Made by a program: the position numbers and the translations under genes. Under the pieces are notes generated by a model. It was not told where the DNA came from, ran no database searches, and was given only the letters and a program-made list of their open reading frames with translations. Source: Mesostigma viride (Eukaryota > Streptophyta > Mesostigmatophyceae > Mesostigmatales > Mesostigmataceae). From it: a stretch of 58,339 nt of DNA. Below are positions 57,736-58,339 of the stretch, piece after piece. The DNA lies in assembly GCA_009746045.1 (NCBI GenBank), contig RPFO01000235.1, forward strand, positions 1 through 58,339, given 5' to 3'. Each line of letters opens with the position of its first letter. Positions within the stretch are counted from its first letter, which is position 1.

Positions 57736-58223
57736 TCAGTAGTAGGTTTCATTTTTTTGGCAAGTGAGCGCTGCAGAACTCGTCCCTCGCGTGGGGGCGA
57801 CGTTGTTCATCACAAAGTTGTAAAAAGCCTTCTCGGTTTTGGGCATGCCCTCTCTCTCCAACGGCCTGCTGTCTGTCACTATATCGTGGGGCAAGTCGTG
57901 CACGTTGGAGCAGACGAGCACGTCGTTCACCCCGTCCGCCTTCAAATGGGGGTCGGCGTTGTACCAAGACGCGTCCTTGGACACGATCACCACCTGTCGC
58001 CGGGTCTCACGTCCCCCGACTGCACCCTCTTCCCCAAGTCGTATTGGAATAGCGAGTCGGCGGCCTCGCGTGACAGCGACGGCGACCGCATAAGCACGCC
58101 GAGGGGGATCGGCCCATTGTAGCCCCTGCCGCAGTACGCGACAATGCGGCAGGCGAACGGGTTAATCCGCGCGGCCTCTTTGGAGCACTGGTCCAAGTCG
58201 ACAAACACGAGTGTCCTGGTCAT
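57736..58223 (-). CDS. PIN/NYN-like putative nuclease (frame change near 58003)
   Basis: From ATG 58223: LVFVDLDQCSKEA with an early aspartate pair, then FACRIVAYCGRGYNGP, then AADSLFQYDLGKRV. The frame changes near 58003 and goes on with VVIVSKDASWYNA, the third acidic strand. The order of D..Q, AADSL and VIVSKDA recalls NYN/PIN-fold RNases that read single-residue acidic sites at strand ends. The match is by pattern memory only. Confidence 0.45.
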
Positions 58224-58295
58224 GGCGGCGCGGTTATATTGACAAAAAGAAAAACTGCTATACTGTTTAAGCACCCATCGACGCACCATCGCGCG

Positions 58296-58339
58296 ATGAA
58301 ACAGTGTTCCTATTGCCTGAAGTTCCATCACCCGGACAC
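58296..58339 (+). CDS. start of a gene with CxxC...HxxD (cut by window edge)
   Basis: ATG 58296 opens KQCSYCLKFHHPD, a zinc-knuckle-like beginning, and remains open to the window end. The divergent gap to 58223 contains TTATATTGACAAAAAG, a suitable shared promoter. Only 14 codons are visible. Confidence 0.35.
   Translation, partial: MKQCSYCLKFHHPD

Noticed and set aside
1-58339. tRNA or rRNA genes
   Set aside because: I saw no cloverleaf with a T-arm GTTCGA-type core or rRNA-like conserved stretch; a tRNAscan-type search was not possible.

Overview
The window is a stretch of a large double-stranded DNA virus of the phylum Nucleocytoviricota (NCLDV), or of such a genome endogenised in a eukaryote. 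The evidence is a set of NCLDV hallmark genes in one place: four paralogous double-jelly-roll major capsid proteins, an A32-type packaging ATPase, VLTF2-like and VLTF3-like late transcription factors, PCNA, a DUF5757-like virion protein and a putative NCLDV single-stranded DNA-binding protein. Genes lie tightly packed on both strands, many are followed by AATAAA signals, and promoters are short and A/T-rich in an otherwise GC-rich genome. I cannot assign the family. A Rieske oxygenase resembling the chlorophyll-catabolism branch and two algal-type retroelements hint at an algal or other protist host; this is inference.

Layout. 1-6.6 kb: start of a NifS-like cysteine desulfurase, unknown genes, VLTF2, an HNH/zinc protein, the putative SSB, a small membrane protein and a J-domain protein with an acidic tail. 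6.6-15.5 kb: an unknown coiled-coil protein, a long repetitive protein, a C5 cytosine methyltransferase and a nuclear-looking protein with an activator-like C terminus, separated by motif-rich islands. 16-18 kb: VLTF3 and two small genes. 18.2-20.7 kb: a coiled-coil gene split by a 1.96 kb element with split direct repeats. 21.3-25.6 kb: a zinc/RING protein, an unknown protein, PCNA and a LysM protein. 25.6-29.8 kb: a divergent pair of capsid genes and a KilA-N gene. 29.9-36.6 kb: two proteins built from the same repeated module. 36.6-39.7 kb: a non-LTR retrotransposon with a 14-bp target-site duplication lying exactly between a capsid gene and its promoter. 39.7-42.9 kb: two intact capsid genes. 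43-49.1 kb: an accessory stretch (MYND protein, coiled-coil repeat protein, several non-coding repeat arrays). 49.2-58.3 kb: packaging ATPase, JAMM-like protein, DUF5757-like protein, Rieske oxygenase and several probable virion or membrane proteins.

How it works together. VLTF2 and VLTF3 would drive late genes such as the capsid proteins, whose promoters share a TCTAGA plus TATATATA pattern. PCNA and the SSB serve replication, and the ATPase packages DNA. Zinc-finger, KilA-N, RING, MYND and activator-like genes cluster beside islands rich in AGATCT and CTGTCAGAT motifs, which look like a second regulatory class.

Reliability. About twenty genes continue in another frame, very often at a run of six or more G or C. 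This looks like homopolymer indels from sequencing, but decay of an integrated virus would look similar. I annotate such genes over their whole span and state where the frame changes.
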